Part shown: one piece after another, positions 18,678 through 27,414 of the stretch | Position numbering within the stretch: position 1 is the stretch's first letter | How the letters are laid out: each line of letters starts with the position of its first letter | NCBI GenBank assembly: GCA_963678445.1 | Contig: OY782877.1 | Location: 3,844,001 to 3,908,000 of the forward strand | DNA: 64,000 nt | Direction: 5' to 3' | From: G963678445 sp963678445 | GTDB taxonomy: Bacteria; Hydrogenedentota; Hydrogenedentia; Hydrogenedentales; G963678445 | Made by a program: the position numbers and the translations under genes | Notes under the pieces: generated by a model | What the model was told of the DNA's origin: nothing | What the model saw: only the letters and a program-made list of their open reading frames with translations | Database searches by the model: none

Positions 18678-19679
18678 ATGCATATACAACGTGGTTGTGT
18701 CTATTTCGTTTTGCTCGTGCTCTTGTTCGCTGTAAGTGCAAGCGCACAATGGACGTGGACACCGCAAACCGGACGTTGGATTAATCAACGCCATATGCCC
18801 AAGGAGACGGCGGAGCTACAGGTGGAATATGCGCGCAGTCTTCTATTGAAAGAGGACTATAAAAAAGCTTGGCGTGAGACCGAAAAATTCAGCGAATTCT
18901 ACCAGGATACTCCCTTTGCTGATGAAAACCAGTTTTTGCGGGGTGAGATTCGACTTGCGCAGGGTAAGCTGATGATGGCGGCAAAGGAGTTTCAAACTGT
19001 CCTGTCGTCGTACCCGGATACGGCTCGATATAATGATGCAATTGCCAAACAGTATGAAATCGGCGATTTGTTTTACGAAAAAGGCCTGCAGAAACTAGAA
19101 AAACGCTGGACTTTGTATCGGCACCGTCCGTTGAAACGCGCTATCAACGTGTATGCAATGGTCGTTGAAAATCAACCTTTTACGGCTGCCGCCGCTGAGG
19201 CCCAGTATAAAATCGGTTTGTGCCATTATACCCGGGAAGAATATCTTGAAGCAGCGTATGAGTATCGACGGGTTATCGAAGATTATGCAGGTTCGGACTG
19301 GGTGAATGAAGCGGTGCTTGGTCTTGCGAAATGTTATTACGATGCGTCGTTGCCCGCCGTCTATGACCAGACGCCTTCGCAATTGGCTATTGATGCTATC
19401 GACAGTTTCGCCTTGCGCTATCCGGAGGATGCGCGCAATTCGGAGTTGCAGGGAATGCGTGAGGAAATGCGTGAGAGCATTGCCGCGCAACGTTTGGAAA
19501 CCGCACGTTTCTATGAAAAACGGCGTGACTTTGAAGCGGCGCGTATTGCGTATCAGGTCGTGGTAGAGCAGTTTGCTGATACCTCGCAGGCCGAAGTTGC
19601 ACAGACTTGGCTGGATGAACAGCCCGCTCATTTATCGATAAAAGACCGAATGACACAAACGGCGGGAAGCACACAATGA
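18678..19679 (+). CDS. BamD/YfiO-like TPR protein
   Basis: The 333-residue protein has a signal peptide (hydrophobic FVLLVLLFAVSASAQ) but no lipobox Cys, unlike proteobacterial BamD. It continues as five or so TPR-like helical hairpins, for example ARSLLLKEDYKKAWRETEKF, YKIGLCHYTREEYLEAAYEY and ARFYEKRRDFEAARIAYQVV. This pattern is that of the outer-membrane assembly factor BamD/YfiO family, which helps insert beta-barrels. The stop overlaps the lptE start (ATGA), and holA follows lptE the same way, so the three form one operon. The absence of a lipid anchor makes exact BamD function uncertain. Confidence 0.75.
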   Translation: MHIQRGCVYFVLLVLLFAVSASAQWTWTPQTGRWINQRHMPKETAELQVEYARSLLLKEDYKKAWRETEKFSEFYQDTPFADENQFLRGEIRLAQGKLMMAAKEFQTVLSSYPDTARYNDAIAKQYEIGDLFYEKGLQKLEKRWTLYRHRPLKRAINVYAMVVENQPFTAAAAEAQYKIGLCHYTREEYLEAAYEYRRVIEDYAGSDWVNEAVLGLAKCYYDASLPAVYDQTPSQLAIDAIDSFALRYPEDARNSELQGMREEMRESIAAQRLETARFYEKRRDFEAARIAYQVVVEQFADTSQAEVAQTWLDEQPAHLSIKDRMTQTAGSTQ

Positions 19680-20248
19680 TGAAGCAGCGCTGTATTTCTT
19701 TTTTTCTGAGTGTGTTGCTTTTGGGTGTGTTTTTTAGCGGGTGTGGTTATACCCGTCTCAGTTCGCTTAATCCCAAGTACCAGACCATTGCTGTGACGGG
19801 TTTTTATGACTCTACGGAGCACTATGATCTGCAGGCGCCGTTGACGAATGCGATTATCCGGAAATTTACCACAGACGGTCGGCTTCGTGTGGCTTCACAG
19901 GAAGATGCCGATCTGCTTATGGAAGGGGTAATTCTTGGATATAAGCTGAAGGGACTCACTTTTGATGATGCTGACGAAGTAACTCAGTTTGCGCTGGTCG
20001 TTACGGCGGGCGTGCGGGTGACGGATCAGGAAACAGGTGACATTCTTTGGCAGCAGTCGCCGATGGCAGGAGAAACCAGTTTTTACACCCGTGCTTCGGG
20101 GCAGTCTTCGGATCGGTTGCGGGGAAATGCCGAGACATTCCTTACTTCAGTGCGTTCTTTTGCCACGGAAGAAGAAAATCGTGCTGCTTCAGAGGCCTTG
20201 GAACAGTTGGCTTCCGACATTTTTTACCGCACCATTGAACCCTGGTGA
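19676..20248 (+). CDS. lptE: LPS-assembly lipoprotein LptE
   Basis: The protein is 190 residues long. It has a lipoprotein signal (FFSGC, lipidated Cys23) followed at once by GYTRLSSLNPKYQTIAVTGF, the usual beginning of LptE. The middle region LLMEGVILGYKLKGLTFDD and VTAGVRVTDQETGDILW also fit. LptE plugs the LptD barrel and helps place LPS in the outer leaflet; an LptD-like gene lies ~3 kb further on the opposite strand. Translation is coupled at both ends: ATGA with the upstream TPR gene and GTGA with holA. Together with LptD it argues for an LPS-containing outer membrane. Confidence 0.85.
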   Translation: MMKQRCISFFLSVLLLGVFFSGCGYTRLSSLNPKYQTIAVTGFYDSTEHYDLQAPLTNAIIRKFTTDGRLRVASQEDADLLMEGVILGYKLKGLTFDDADEVTQFALVVTAGVRVTDQETGDILWQQSPMAGETSFYTRASGQSSDRLRGNAETFLTSVRSFATEEENRAASEALEQLASDIFYRTIEPW

Positions 20249-21285
20249 TCCAAGTGCTTGTTAGCGAATTTCTTTCTCAAAAAACCTATGCCTCCCTTCC
20301 TCCTGTACTTTTATTCTGTCCGGGCAAGGCGCCCTTTCAAAAAGAACCCTTCGAGCCGTTATTAGCGGAACGTGCGGTTGAAAAGTTGGTGCGCGCCTTC
20401 GTAGAACCGTCGCTGCAGGATATGGTATACAGCGTTTTTTATGCGGATGAGACCCCCGCCCCTCAAATTGTACTGGAGGCGCAGACGCTGCCGTTTTTAG
20501 CGGAACGACGCGTTATCGTTGTCCGTAATGCCGGACGCTATATGACCATGTCGGGCGAAAAAGGCACCCCGCTTGCCGCATTACTTAGTTATCTGGATGA
20601 CCCTTCACAGAGCACCTTGCTTATTTTCGTTTCTTCACAGATTGATAAACGAAAACGTTTCTATAAAGCGTGCCAGAAGCTGGACGCTGTTGTGGAATGT
20701 CCGCAGTTGTCAGATGCAGAACTTAGTACTTGGGTGCGCAAGGAAGCGGAGAATCGGCAAAAAAGCATTGAGCCGCGCGCCATCACGGAATTATTGCAGC
20801 GCGCTGGCGGGCGTCTGAGTGATATCAACAATGCGCTGGGCTTGGTCTGTAATTTTATCGGTGAGCGCGATGATATTACAGAAAAGGACATTATCGCCGC
20901 ATGTGCAGACGTGGCTGAGGAGTCGGTTTGGGCGCTTACGGATGCCATTGCTGCCTCTAATCCGGAAAAGGCACTGTCTACGCTGTACCAATTGACGGAA
21001 CTGGGGAAATCTCCGGATGAGATCATGGGACTGATTAATTGGTTGATTGATAGCGCCTATCGGGCTGCCCCCCAATCCGGTGTTTCTCTCAAAAGCCAGT
21101 TTGTCGCACGCAAAGTAATGCCTTTGGTTCAAAAATTGGGATTGGAAAAGCTCAAGGCGGCTTTCGCACTTTGTACGGACACCCACTTTATGATCCGAAG
21201 CACAGGGGTAGACAAAATGTTGGCGTTAGAGCTGTTGGTTATTAAGCTGTCTGCGCCACGTAAACGCCGCCGTCGTCCTGCGTAG
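20245..21285 (+). CDS. holA: DNA polymerase III subunit delta
   Basis: HolA is the clamp-loader wrench that opens the beta clamp. The 346-residue protein has the family layout: an N-terminal nucleotide-binding-like fold (PPVLLFCPGKAPFQ, YSVFYADE, LPFLAERRVIVVRNAGRY), the degenerate AAA segment QSTLLIFVSSQIDKRKRFYK and the helical C-terminal collar (ITELLQRAGGRLSDINN through KLKAAFALCTDTHFMIRS). It starts at a GTG overlapping the lptE stop. The tail ends in a basic stretch. The lptE-holA pairing is widely conserved in bacteria. Confidence 0.88.
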   Translation: MIQVLVSEFLSQKTYASLPPVLLFCPGKAPFQKEPFEPLLAERAVEKLVRAFVEPSLQDMVYSVFYADETPAPQIVLEAQTLPFLAERRVIVVRNAGRYMTMSGEKGTPLAALLSYLDDPSQSTLLIFVSSQIDKRKRFYKACQKLDAVVECPQLSDAELSTWVRKEAENRQKSIEPRAITELLQRAGGRLSDINNALGLVCNFIGERDDITEKDIIAACADVAEESVWALTDAIAASNPEKALSTLYQLTELGKSPDEIMGLINWLIDSAYRAAPQSGVSLKSQFVARKVMPLVQKLGLEKLKAAFALCTDTHFMIRSTGVDKMLALELLVIKLSAPRKRRRRPA

Positions 21286-21306
21286 TGTCTTTTCCCGTTG
21301 CCCTGC

Positions 21307-21352
21307 CTGTATACGCACGTTTCCTGCTTGCTTTCTGAAGCAGGCTATACAG
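21307..21352 (+). terminator. Possible hairpin terminator between convergent genes
   Basis: CCTGCTT pairs with AAGCAGG, and the outer CTGTATA pairs with TATACAG. It lies between the convergent holA and DUF1318 genes, but no T-tract follows on either strand. Confidence 0.4.
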
Positions 21353-21356
21353 TGGA

Positions 21357-22040
21357 TTATGGAAGTGTTACCCACGCATTAGGACGGCATACTTCACCCA
21401 GTTTTTTGCCTAGTTTGCCTTTCTGCAGCTCGTCGAACTGTTCCCCTGCTGCTGGCAACTGCACAATTTCGCCAGACTGCGCACGTTTTAACCGTTGATT
21501 GGCATAAATGGTTTCCACCACCGAGACGGTCAGGCCGTCGTCCTTGTTCAGACGGGCGATTTCTTTATAGAGCGCCTTGCGATCTTTGTTTTCTTCTGCG
21601 AGTACTTTTTGAACGGTGTTGCGTTTTTCGGCATCGGATAGGGCATCGCACTTTTGTAATTCAACATAGCCGCGGTTATTTTCGCCTAGGCATCCTTGTT
21701 CTTTTAAGGCGCTTATTTTCGCATTACGTTTGCGTAATTGCACAGCGATTTCGGTGATCAAAGGGGAGGTAGTGTTTTTTAATTCTGCGGCATAGGCACT
21801 GGGGAAAGGATCGAAGTAGTCCAAGACCTGCTGTAGACGTGAGGACGGGGCCTCGCCTTCTTCCAATCCGGGCAATGCGTTGGTTTTGCCTTCGATGAAA
21901 TCCAATACATCCTCTGCCTGATCGGCAACATGGCGAATGTCCAACGTAATATGCGCTTCGATAGTATGTTCTGTGCGGATAACACAACCAATCCCTAATA
22001 AAGTGATTGTAACGCCCATGGCCACCATGAAGTATTTCAT
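21357..22040 (-). CDS. Lipoprotein fusing YnbE-like and YdbL-like (DUF1318) parts
   Basis: The 227-residue protein begins with a lipoprotein signal (LLGIGC, Cys19). Directly after it, IRTEHTIEAHITLDIRHVAD resembles YnbE. The C-terminal ~90 residues (AEKRNTVQKVLAEENKDRKA, ARLNKDDGLTVSVVETIYA, RAQSGEIVQLPAAG) match the DUF1318/YdbL family, including the two Cys of CLGENNRGYVELQKC before it. In Escherichia coli YnbE and YdbL are separate small proteins that work with the inner-membrane bridge YdbH in phospholipid transport to the outer membrane. Here they appear joined in one chain. No YdbH/TamB-like gene is in the window. It is convergent with holA. Confidence 0.7.
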   Translation of the reverse strand: MKYFMVAMGVTITLLGIGCVIRTEHTIEAHITLDIRHVADQAEDVLDFIEGKTNALPGLEEGEAPSSRLQQVLDYFDPFPSAYAAELKNTTSPLITEIAVQLRKRNAKISALKEQGCLGENNRGYVELQKCDALSDAEKRNTVQKVLAEENKDRKALYKEIARLNKDDGLTVSVVETIYANQRLKRAQSGEIVQLPAAGEQFDELQKGKLGKKLGEVCRPNAWVTLP

Positions 22041-22253
22041 AATATACCCCTTCTCCTATAAGTATCCGCTTTTACGCGATAAACTTCCTGTGTATACGTG
22101 TTTTGAGATCAGACGAAATCCATAAGGCTTTTATTCATCTGTATCATTCAGCTTCTCTAATTTTACAGCAATTTTGTTTTTGATTCGACTTATTTTCCAT
22201 TCGGAAAGTACGGCTGTCTACTGTGCCAGGGGTTGGCCTTTTGTAGAGGGCGT

Positions 22254-23336
22254 TTAGGGAAGGAGAGCCAGCCCGATTTCATTGTTAAGATAAAAGCCTT
22301 GTGCTGTTGGGAGGATGGTATCGCTCTCTTTTTTCAGGAGGCCTCGTTGCACAAGTTGGCGGAGCTGCGGACCAAAGTCATCGTCCAGATTCCGATGGAA
22401 GCGCTTTTTATAGGCACTATAGGAGATTCCCTCTTTAAGACGGAAGTGCTGAATAAGGGTCTCGGTGCGGATTTCTACGTCGTTCAAACAAAAGGCCTCT
22501 TCCTTTTTACCCGGTGTGGCAAGGTAGTCGGTAGTAGCGGAGAGGTTGCGTGCGCGGACTCCATTGCGGAATGCGTAGGCTCCGGTACCCAGACCGAGAT
22601 ACGCCTCGTTGCGCCAGTAATGGAGGTTGTGACGTGAGCGATGGCCTGGCTTGGCATAGTTGGAGATTTCGTAATGTGTATACTGAGGCGTGAGTGCCTC
22701 TTCGGCTTGTTGATAGAGCTGCAGGCTGGCATCATCGTCAATCGCATCTTCGATACGCGTTTCAAAAGGAGTACCTGCTTCGTAGGTGAGGCCGTATGCG
22801 GCCACATGGGGGGGAGATAAGCGGCATGTCTCCTGTAAGGTCTCCCGCCAATGCTCAAGGGGGGGCGCACCAAAGATGAGGTCGATATTCCAATTTTCAA
22901 AATGGGCTGCGACGTAGTCACAGGCGCGTCGGGCGGTTGCTGCATCATGGCGACGTCCCAGGTAGCGCAGTACGGCATCACTGAAGCTTTGTACGCCAAG
23001 ACTGATACGGTTGATACCCAGGCTGCGCCATGTGTCAACTCGAAGCCGTGTGACGTCATCGGGATTGGCTTCGAGTGTGATTTCCGGGTCTACAAGATGG
23101 AACTTGCTATGCAGATGGGTCAGGAGGCATTCTACCTGTTGCGCACTAAGCAGAGAAGGCGTACCGCCGCCAAAGAAAATACTATCAATCTCCTGTCTTT
23201 CTTCACAGGCATCGATTTCACGGTGTAATGCGTCCACATAGGGCTGCGGCGGTATATCGGCGATAGCTTCGCTTACAAAATCGCAGTAGGGGCAGCGCGT
23301 GCGGCAAAAGGGAATATGTATATAAAGGCCCAGCAT
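22254..23336 (-). CDS. hemW: Radical SAM haem chaperone HemW
   Basis: HemW inserts haem into respiratory enzymes and was long annotated as an oxygen-independent coproporphyrinogen oxidase. The 360-residue protein has the N-terminal YIHIPFCRTRCPYCDF with the CX3CX2C radical-SAM cluster, then FFGGGTPSLL, TLEANPDD, RISLGVQSF and the C-terminal HYEISNYAKPGHRSRHNLHY region with the winged-helix end. CRTRCPYCDF, not the CX3CX2CXC form of HemN, supports HemW. It lies just downstream of the LptD-like gene on the same strand with ~100 bases between, so co-transcription is possible. Confidence 0.92.
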   Translation of the reverse strand: MLGLYIHIPFCRTRCPYCDFVSEAIADIPPQPYVDALHREIDACEERQEIDSIFFGGGTPSLLSAQQVECLLTHLHSKFHLVDPEITLEANPDDVTRLRVDTWRSLGINRISLGVQSFSDAVLRYLGRRHDAATARRACDYVAAHFENWNIDLIFGAPPLEHWRETLQETCRLSPPHVAAYGLTYEAGTPFETRIEDAIDDDASLQLYQQAEEALTPQYTHYEISNYAKPGHRSRHNLHYWRNEAYLGLGTGAYAFRNGVRARNLSATTDYLATPGKKEEAFCLNDVEIRTETLIQHFRLKEGISYSAYKKRFHRNLDDDFGPQLRQLVQRGLLKKESDTILPTAQGFYLNNEIGLALLP

Positions 23337-23434
23337 GAGCCCTATTGTAGCATGTGCTATATAGGATTTGCTTCTGAATAAGGTTCTACCGGCTCAGCGC
23401 ATGCGGAAACAGGATACATCTGTACTTTGGTTAA

Positions 23435-26400
23435 TTAGAACTTTATTTTACTGCCGGGGAATGCGGTTAGATTGATGGCGAAGTCAATATCGGTGCCAGA
23501 TTCGCGGTCGCGGAATCGAATAGCCGTTTCAATGCAGTGCCAATTGCGACGGAGTTCGTAGCTTTGTGTGCGCAGGCTATCTTTGTCTAAATCATAGGTG
23601 TGCTCGAAGCCGACACTCCATTTTTCATTGAGTTTGTATCCCAGGCCGTACAGTACTTCACGGTTGAAGACCTGATTTCTGGTTTTGGTGTAGGCAAATC
23701 CTACACGGCTGTTGAAACGTCCGCCCAAAGGGGTATCGTCATAGTAGGCTTGCGTCAGAATGCGATCATAGTCGCTGTAGGTGGCGTTGTATTGGAATTC
23801 CTGCTCAGCATCGAAAGGACTGCCGGTATAGCGTTGGTAGAGATGGTTGAAGATGCTGTCGAGGATGTAGGGAGTGTCCAGATTGAAATCATCATTCATG
23901 ATGTGGCGTTCGCCGGCCATTTGTACACCCCACCAGGGACGGGGGCGAATATCGATTTCGATTTCGTAGTCGTCGGCCTTATGCTTTTCGTTGGAGAAAT
24001 CATTGCCTTGGTAGAGGGTAAGGCGACCAACTTGCCATACCTCTTCTGTTAAGGCGTCGCGACCGTAGAGAATATTATCAATTTTGGTTTCGATCCGGCT
24101 TCTCCCGAAAACATTGTCCAGACTATCGAAATGGGGGACATCTTCAATATCAAGGGAGGAGTCGGGACGGTAGGAGTAGGTTACGGAGGGAAGCAGGATG
24201 TGTTTAAAACTGGAAAAGTTTAGTTTGCCGGGATAGGCCTTGTGGAAGCGTGTTTGTAGTGTACTTCCCAAGGTGGTAGACATACGTGTAGCGTCGCTGT
24301 CATTGTGGCGTTCGTGGCTGTACCAAGCCGCTTCAGCCTCTATGAATGGGGTAAGGCTTATCGCGGGCAACGGGTCCCAGTCGTAGGTCAGGCGCGCTGT
24401 ATTGACTGTGCGCAAAGCATGTGCGCCGGTCGGTTTTCTATCGTTATACCCGTTGACCGTATCAAACGAAAAATAGAAGCGGTCGAAGACGGGGCGTTCA
24501 AGCAAGTGGAATGTCGCCTCAGGCAAGCGTTCGGTTTCACGAATCCAACTGTGCGTATTCAGCCGTGTGCTTGCCGTGGCGATATAAGTGTCCTGACGGT
24601 AGGTGAGATTGGCGTAGGTACGCGGTGTGGTTCTATTACGATAAAGATCGTAATAGAAGTCCTTGTAAAAGTCCCGATCGCCCCACTGTTCCGCCTGAAT
24701 CCGGAAAACAAGATCGTCGTTGTATTCGTAGCGATGTAACCAGCGGATATAGTCTCGATCTTTCGTGGTATACAGTGCGTGTAGTTCACCTTGGGTACGG
24801 TAGAGATAGGATGCGGGATTCTTCATGAAGTTGTAGTCGATGTCGAAACCCAATGCAATGCCTTCTTTTTCCGTTGGGTAGAGGCGGGGACCGATTGCAA
24901 AGTCAGGGGAAAGCTCATAGCGCTGTCCTGCGTTGAAGTAGTAACCGATATCGGCGCGGCGTCCGCTGTTAAAGTCGAAAGACCATGGATATTCGCCCCG
25001 TCCTCCTCTGCGCCATTTGGGCAAATAGAAGGGAGTGGGGAACTTGCCGAGATAGAGCTGGGCCTTTGTTCCACCGACGGTCTGATTTTCTTCCACATAG
25101 AGTTCTTTGAGGCGCAGTCGATAGTGCGGCGGATCTTGATCGCAGGTGGAAACCCATACGTTTTCAGCAGTAAGGGTGCGTGGGCCGCGAATGTGAATTT
25201 TCTCGGCGGCGTAGTAGTAGATACCCGCACGTCCTCGGGTTTGGGTCAGTTCGCCTGTCGAAGCGGCAAAATCGTAATCGATGTTTTCAGATTGCATCTC
25301 GCGAGTAGGTTCGACGATGTGTACATTGTAGGCGTTGACACGCCCCAAACTAAGGCGTTTCCTTGCCTGTTCCTGTTCGGTAGGTACATCGAGGAGGGTC
25401 GGGGAAGGGAGCTCTTCTGTACGGGGAACCCAGTAGTAGATTTCATCGCTGGTAAAGTGTGAGGATTGCTGACTAACGTCGACATTGCCTTTGGCGTGAT
25501 AGTCGCCGGAGTCTTTGGAATAACTGAATTCTTCGGCCTGAAAGTACATGTCGCCCAAGCGTAACTGTACTTTATCCTTAAGTACCGTGCGTCCTGAAGA
25601 GAGATCCGTAGACGAGCTGCCCGCTTTTACATCGCGCAATGGTTCGGTCCAGTCTGGGGCTTGAAAGCCTGCCCCAGGAGCACCAAATTCGGTGGGTTGC
25701 AGCAAGGCATCGGCAATAGTGCGGTGCGAAAGACCGCCAACGGGGGACGCAGAAGGGCGTAATCCCGGTTTTGGGGCGCGGATGCTACCTGCTTTCAAGG
25801 GATGTTGGCGTATATTTTGAGAGGAGGATGGTTCCGTCCTGGTAGAGGCGTTCTTGGATTCGGGGGGCGGGGCAGTTCCTTTTTGATTAGGATTTTTTTT
25901 GTCCGATACGGCCTGCGCAAGCTGCCTCTTCTCACTAACTAATTTTTCTGAGGCGTTGGGTTGGGAGGTTGTCGCGGGCATTGCAGTTCCAACGATAGAT
26001 AGCGCTGTGTTGCCTATAGTGGCTTTTTGGGCCTCGTTGAGGCTCAGAGAGGTGGAATTCCAGATATAGCAGCGATGTTCTGCCGGGGCCAGAGCAATCC
26101 GGCAGCCCCCATTTCCACGGAGGCGTTGTGCCTTCCCCGTGATTTTAAAATGGCCGATAGGGGTAAGACGCGTGTCGAATTGAGCAATGTCCGTATCGTG
26201 GAGTAGATAAAGATACGGGGCATCGTAGCAGATGCTGTCAAAAGATTGGTCATATTTTTTTGTAACACTCTGAGTGTCGAGATCTACCAGCAGCAATTGC
26301 GTTGGTGTGCCGACCAGAAGCGCTCCATTGGGCAAAGCCACCAACTGTTTTGCTACATCTGGCAGGGGGATTCGAGTACGAAGGCTATAGTCTTCATCAA

Positions 26401-26962
26401 GGGCGTAGGCGCATAGTTCGTGCTCGGCTCGGCTGGCAACAATAAGCGCCTCGTCTGTGGCAAGCAGTGCACTGGGTACGTTCGTATATCCCGTCAGGGT
26501 GATGTTTTCACCCTGTGGCCGAGGCTCGATTAAGTTAATCGTATCATCCAGGGCGTTGGCGACTGCAAAACGTCCATCCGGCAGTGCGGTTACGGCAACG
26601 GGGATTTCCCCTGTAGGCGCAGTGGCATACACACTTGTGTCCTGTAACCGGACAAAAGACACGGAGTTATCTTGTTGGTTAAGGCAGGCCAATATTTTTT
26701 GATCGTTACTGAAGGCCAGATGGGAGGGACCTTGACCGACAGGGATTTGTTCTAAACGCTGCATACTGGCGGGGTCAAACACCCATATCTGATTGCGTTC
26801 ATAGGCGGCGGAAAAAATGCGGCCAGTATCGGTTTCGATAAGAACATCACGTAACTGTGCGGCAGTGTCATGCTCCATAAAAGGAGAGGCGGCATGAGTT
26901 ACTGGGGTGGCAAGTAGCAATAAGAAAAATAAACTACTGTATGTAAGAAAACGTAAGGACAT
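23435..26962 (-). CDS. lptD: LptD-like outer-membrane protein with N-terminal beta-propeller
   Basis: The 1175-residue protein begins with a signal peptide ending at THAAS. Residues ~30-330 are a beta-propeller of the YVTN/PD40 kind (AAYERNQIWVFDPASMQRLE, LPDGRFAVANALDDTINLIE). A Pro/Ser/Lys-rich linker of ~110 residues follows. From ~450 the LptD parts appear: the OstA/LptA-like jellyroll (SKDSGDYHAKGNVDVSQQSS), the conserved VSTCDQDPPHYRLRLKELYV, PFYLPKW and a long Tyr/Arg-rich barrel. It ends NWHCIETAIRFRDRESG and a final Phe, the barrel signature. The Cys in STCDQDP and the one in NWHC are placed for the LptD inter-domain disulfide. LptD is usually ~750-850 residues, so the propeller is extra. 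It should deliver LPS to the cell surface with LptE. Confidence 0.85.
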   Translation of the reverse strand: MSLRFLTYSSLFFLLLLATPVTHAASPFMEHDTAAQLRDVLIETDTGRIFSAAYERNQIWVFDPASMQRLEQIPVGQGPSHLAFSNDQKILACLNQQDNSVSFVRLQDTSVYATAPTGEIPVAVTALPDGRFAVANALDDTINLIEPRPQGENITLTGYTNVPSALLATDEALIVASRAEHELCAYALDEDYSLRTRIPLPDVAKQLVALPNGALLVGTPTQLLLVDLDTQSVTKKYDQSFDSICYDAPYLYLLHDTDIAQFDTRLTPIGHFKITGKAQRLRGNGGCRIALAPAEHRCYIWNSTSLSLNEAQKATIGNTALSIVGTAMPATTSQPNASEKLVSEKRQLAQAVSDKKNPNQKGTAPPPESKNASTRTEPSSSQNIRQHPLKAGSIRAPKPGLRPSASPVGGLSHRTIADALLQPTEFGAPGAGFQAPDWTEPLRDVKAGSSSTDLSSGRTVLKDKVQLRLGDMYFQAEEFSYSKDSGDYHAKGNVDVSQQSSHFTSDEIYYWVPRTEELPSPTLLDVPTEQEQARKRLSLGRVNAYNVHIVEPTREMQSENIDYDFAASTGELTQTRGRAGIYYYAAEKIHIRGPRTLTAENVWVSTCDQDPPHYRLRLKELYVEENQTVGGTKAQLYLGKFPTPFYLPKWRRGGRGEYPWSFDFNSGRRADIGYYFNAGQRYELSPDFAIGPRLYPTEKEGIALGFDIDYNFMKNPASYLYRTQGELHALYTTKDRDYIRWLHRYEYNDDLVFRIQAEQWGDRDFYKDFYYDLYRNRTTPRTYANLTYRQDTYIATASTRLNTHSWIRETERLPEATFHLLERPVFDRFYFSFDTVNGYNDRKPTGAHALRTVNTARLTYDWDPLPAISLTPFIEAEAAWYSHERHNDSDATRMSTTLGSTLQTRFHKAYPGKLNFSSFKHILLPSVTYSYRPDSSLDIEDVPHFDSLDNVFGRSRIETKIDNILYGRDALTEEVWQVGRLTLYQGNDFSNEKHKADDYEIEIDIRPRPWWGVQMAGERHIMNDDFNLDTPYILDSIFNHLYQRYTGSPFDAEQEFQYNATYSDYDRILTQAYYDDTPLGGRFNSRVGFAYTKTRNQVFNREVLYGLGYKLNEKWSVGFEHTYDLDKDSLRTQSYELRRNWHCIETAIRFRDRESGTDIDFAINLTAFPGSKIKF

Positions 26963-26985
26963 GTACTTTCCGATATCCTATGAAG

Positions 26986-27084
26986 TTAGTGCCTTAAATC
27001 TGAAAGGGTCTCATAAAAAGCAAAGTTTTATTTCTGTCAAGGACAGTAAGGACCATAATCTATTGCCTGCGATCGCTGGACCGC
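26986..27084 (-). repeat. Dispersed intergenic repeat, copy 4
   Basis: Read on the minus strand it begins GCGGTCCAGCGATCGCAGGC, continues TTATGGTCCTTACTGTCC, and ends with the A/T-rich tail and AAGGCACTAA. It lies 24 bases upstream of the LptD-like gene in the same orientation, so it falls in that gene's leader or the intercistronic mRNA. Confidence 0.75.
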
Positions 27085-27132
27085 TTTGGTATTTTGCTCC
27101 ACAAAAGATCGTTGATTATGTGGAAACTTCTT

Positions 27133-27414
27133 TTAAAGTGTGGGCGCGATAAACCAAAATGCCGCTACTCGTTTTCCAGAGGACGTTGTGTTGCGTTGCG
27201 AAGGAGGGGTGACGCGCTCTGTTGTACGGTCAGTCGTAGTGGGAGACGACGTAGCATTTTTTTGGGGTGTTTGCGACGTCTCGGACTGTGACGGAGCTAC
27301 GGCATCCGCTGGTGGACTGAGTTCTTTGGTGGTAACCGAAGGAGCGCTGTCTTGCGCCCATCCACATATACTCAAGCCAACAATAAGTAAAGCCGACAAA
27401 ACGATTTTCAACAT
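27133..27414 (-). CDS. Small exported Ser/Thr/Pro-rich protein
   Basis: The 93-residue product has a clear signal peptide (LKIVLSALLIVGLSICGWAQ) and then a low-complexity region rich in Ser, Thr, Pro and Gln. No family is recognised. Its ATG overlaps the stop of the PfkB kinase gene and follows GGGGAA, so it is probably translated by coupling. The LptD-like gene follows ~170 bases downstream, across a repeat copy. It may be a periplasmic or surface spacer protein; function unknown. Confidence 0.55.
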   Translation of the reverse strand: MLKIVLSALLIVGLSICGWAQDSAPSVTTKELSPPADAVAPSQSETSQTPQKNATSSPTTTDRTTERVTPPSQRNTTSSGKRVAAFWFIAPTL

